A stretch of 12,623 nucleotides of DNA from Candidatus Aenigmatarchaeota archaeon (GTDB taxonomy: Archaea > Aenigmatarchaeota > Aenigmatarchaeia > GW2011-AR5): contig JACQNX010000026.1 in the NCBI GenBank assembly GCA_016202875.1, positions 1 to 12,623 on the forward strand. The letters run 5' to 3'. Position numbers and translations under genes: made by a program. Shown here piece after piece: positions 12,243 to 12,623 of the stretch (the first letter of the stretch is position 1; every line of letters begins with the position of its first letter). The notes under the pieces are model-generated. The model saw only the letters and a list, made by a program, of their open reading frames with translations, did no database searches and had not been told where the DNA came from.

Positions 12243-12521
12243 ATGGCAGAAGCTATAGCGATGCTGATTCACGTCGTAAATATAGCACTGGCGTTGGCGC
12301 TTCTCTACATCTATCTCCAGAATTTCAGGCAGCTGAGAAACAGGATGACTGTAGGTTTGGTTGTCTTTGCGCTGTTCTTTCTGGCGCAGGGAATCCTCAA
12401 TCTCTATTTCGAGGCAAGCATGGTGATGTACTCCTCGGGCGCGGCACAGAGCGCGTCCATGGTTCTGGAGGCGGTGAAGGCCGTCGCCTTCGCGGTTCTT
12501 GCCTGGATAAGCTGGGATTGA
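12243..12521 (+). CDS. Small three-helix membrane protein paired with the winged-helix regulator
   Basis: 92 aa with three predicted transmembrane helices at about 3-26, 35-56 and 68-90, joined by a short basic loop (RQLRNR, 29-34) that should face the cytosol. There are no cysteines and no catalytic motifs. AGAGGT at 12231-12236, overlapping the stop of the regulator gene, sits 6 nt before the ATG, so the two are translated together. Similar small membrane proteins next to winged-helix regulators occur in euryarchaea, and a DUF7521-type assignment is possible, but I cannot confirm it. A role as a membrane sensor or anchor for the regulator is inference. Confidence 0.82.
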   Translation: MAEAIAMLIHVVNIALALALLYIYLQNFRQLRNRMTVGLVVFALFFLAQGILNLYFEASMVMYSSGAAQSASMVLEAVKAVAFAVLAWISWD

Positions 12522-12623
12522 GAAAGAGAATTATCTGAAATTTACAGAAAATTTGGACAAGTCTCTTTTCAATCTCTGTATGTCAGTATAGAAAATCCCT
12601 TTTAACCCCGCCTTTTCCGCAGC

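Noticed and set aside
12522..12623. Start of a further gene at the right edge
   Set aside because: An A/T-rich, TATA-like CTTTTAA is present near 12600, but no start codon or protein-like frame can be supported before the window ends.
1..12623. tRNA, rRNA, CRISPR or insertion-sequence elements
   Set aside because: None recognised by eye: no cloverleaf-like segments with CCA ends, no transposase-like proteins, and no terminal inverted repeats flanking the LAGLIDADG gene.

Overview
The window looks archaeal. It carries an RtcB RNA ligase and, about 5 kb away, its cofactor archease. Most transcription units start with an A/T-rich TATA-like box centred about 24-27 nt upstream of an ATG with no Shine-Dalgarno between them, the pattern of leaderless archaeal mRNAs. 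Internal operon genes and a few others instead show GGAGG-type ribosome binding sites. Compact genes, short intergenic gaps and many small proteins would fit a DPANN or euryarchaeal genome, but I cannot place the lineage from sequence alone.

Layout. (a) 1-1730, + strand: the 3' end of a HAD phosphatase overlaps rtcB. (b) 1727-3710: an A/T-richer patch with a free-standing LAGLIDADG homing endonuclease-like gene, tail-to-tail with rtcB and sharing its stop codon bases, followed by an SGNH hydrolase. (c) 3717-4607: a CobW-type G3E GTPase. (d) 4604-4707: two related 44-bp-spaced palindromes, then a TATA box. (e) 4728-6335: an IPNS-like Fe(II)/2-oxoglutarate-type oxygenase followed closely by an EamA transporter. 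(f) 6338-6964: a start-less, coding-like stretch and then archease. (g) 6885-9408, - strand: a small unknown protein that may be frameshifted, a VIT/CCC1 metal transporter, a membrane-anchored HELGH metallopeptidase-like protein, and a two-gene unit of a small winged-helix-like protein plus a SufT/MIP18 protein. (h) 9461-11846, - strand: a three-gene thiol-redox operon with a thioredoxin-fold lipoprotein, a CcdA-family electron transporter and a TlpA/DipZ-like thioredoxin protein. (i) 11960-12521, + strand and divergent: an ArsR-like winged-helix regulator coupled to a small three-helix membrane protein.

The most striking observation is in the redox operon. The CcdA protein appears circularly permuted: the segment that is normally its first transmembrane helix (AG..TFLSPC.LPL.PA) lies at the extreme C-terminus, and the protein begins directly with the normal second helix (GFTLVF). 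The break falls in the cytosolic TM1-TM2 loop, and the canonical outside-facing ends are joined by a short linker, so the permuted topology is self-consistent. The operon would carry electrons from cytosolic thioredoxin through the permuted CcdA to two extracytoplasmic thioredoxin-fold proteins.

RtcB and archease would act together in RNA ligation and tRNA splicing. CobW, VIT, SufT and the iron oxygenase give the centre of the window a metal-handling flavour, but they are not one operon.
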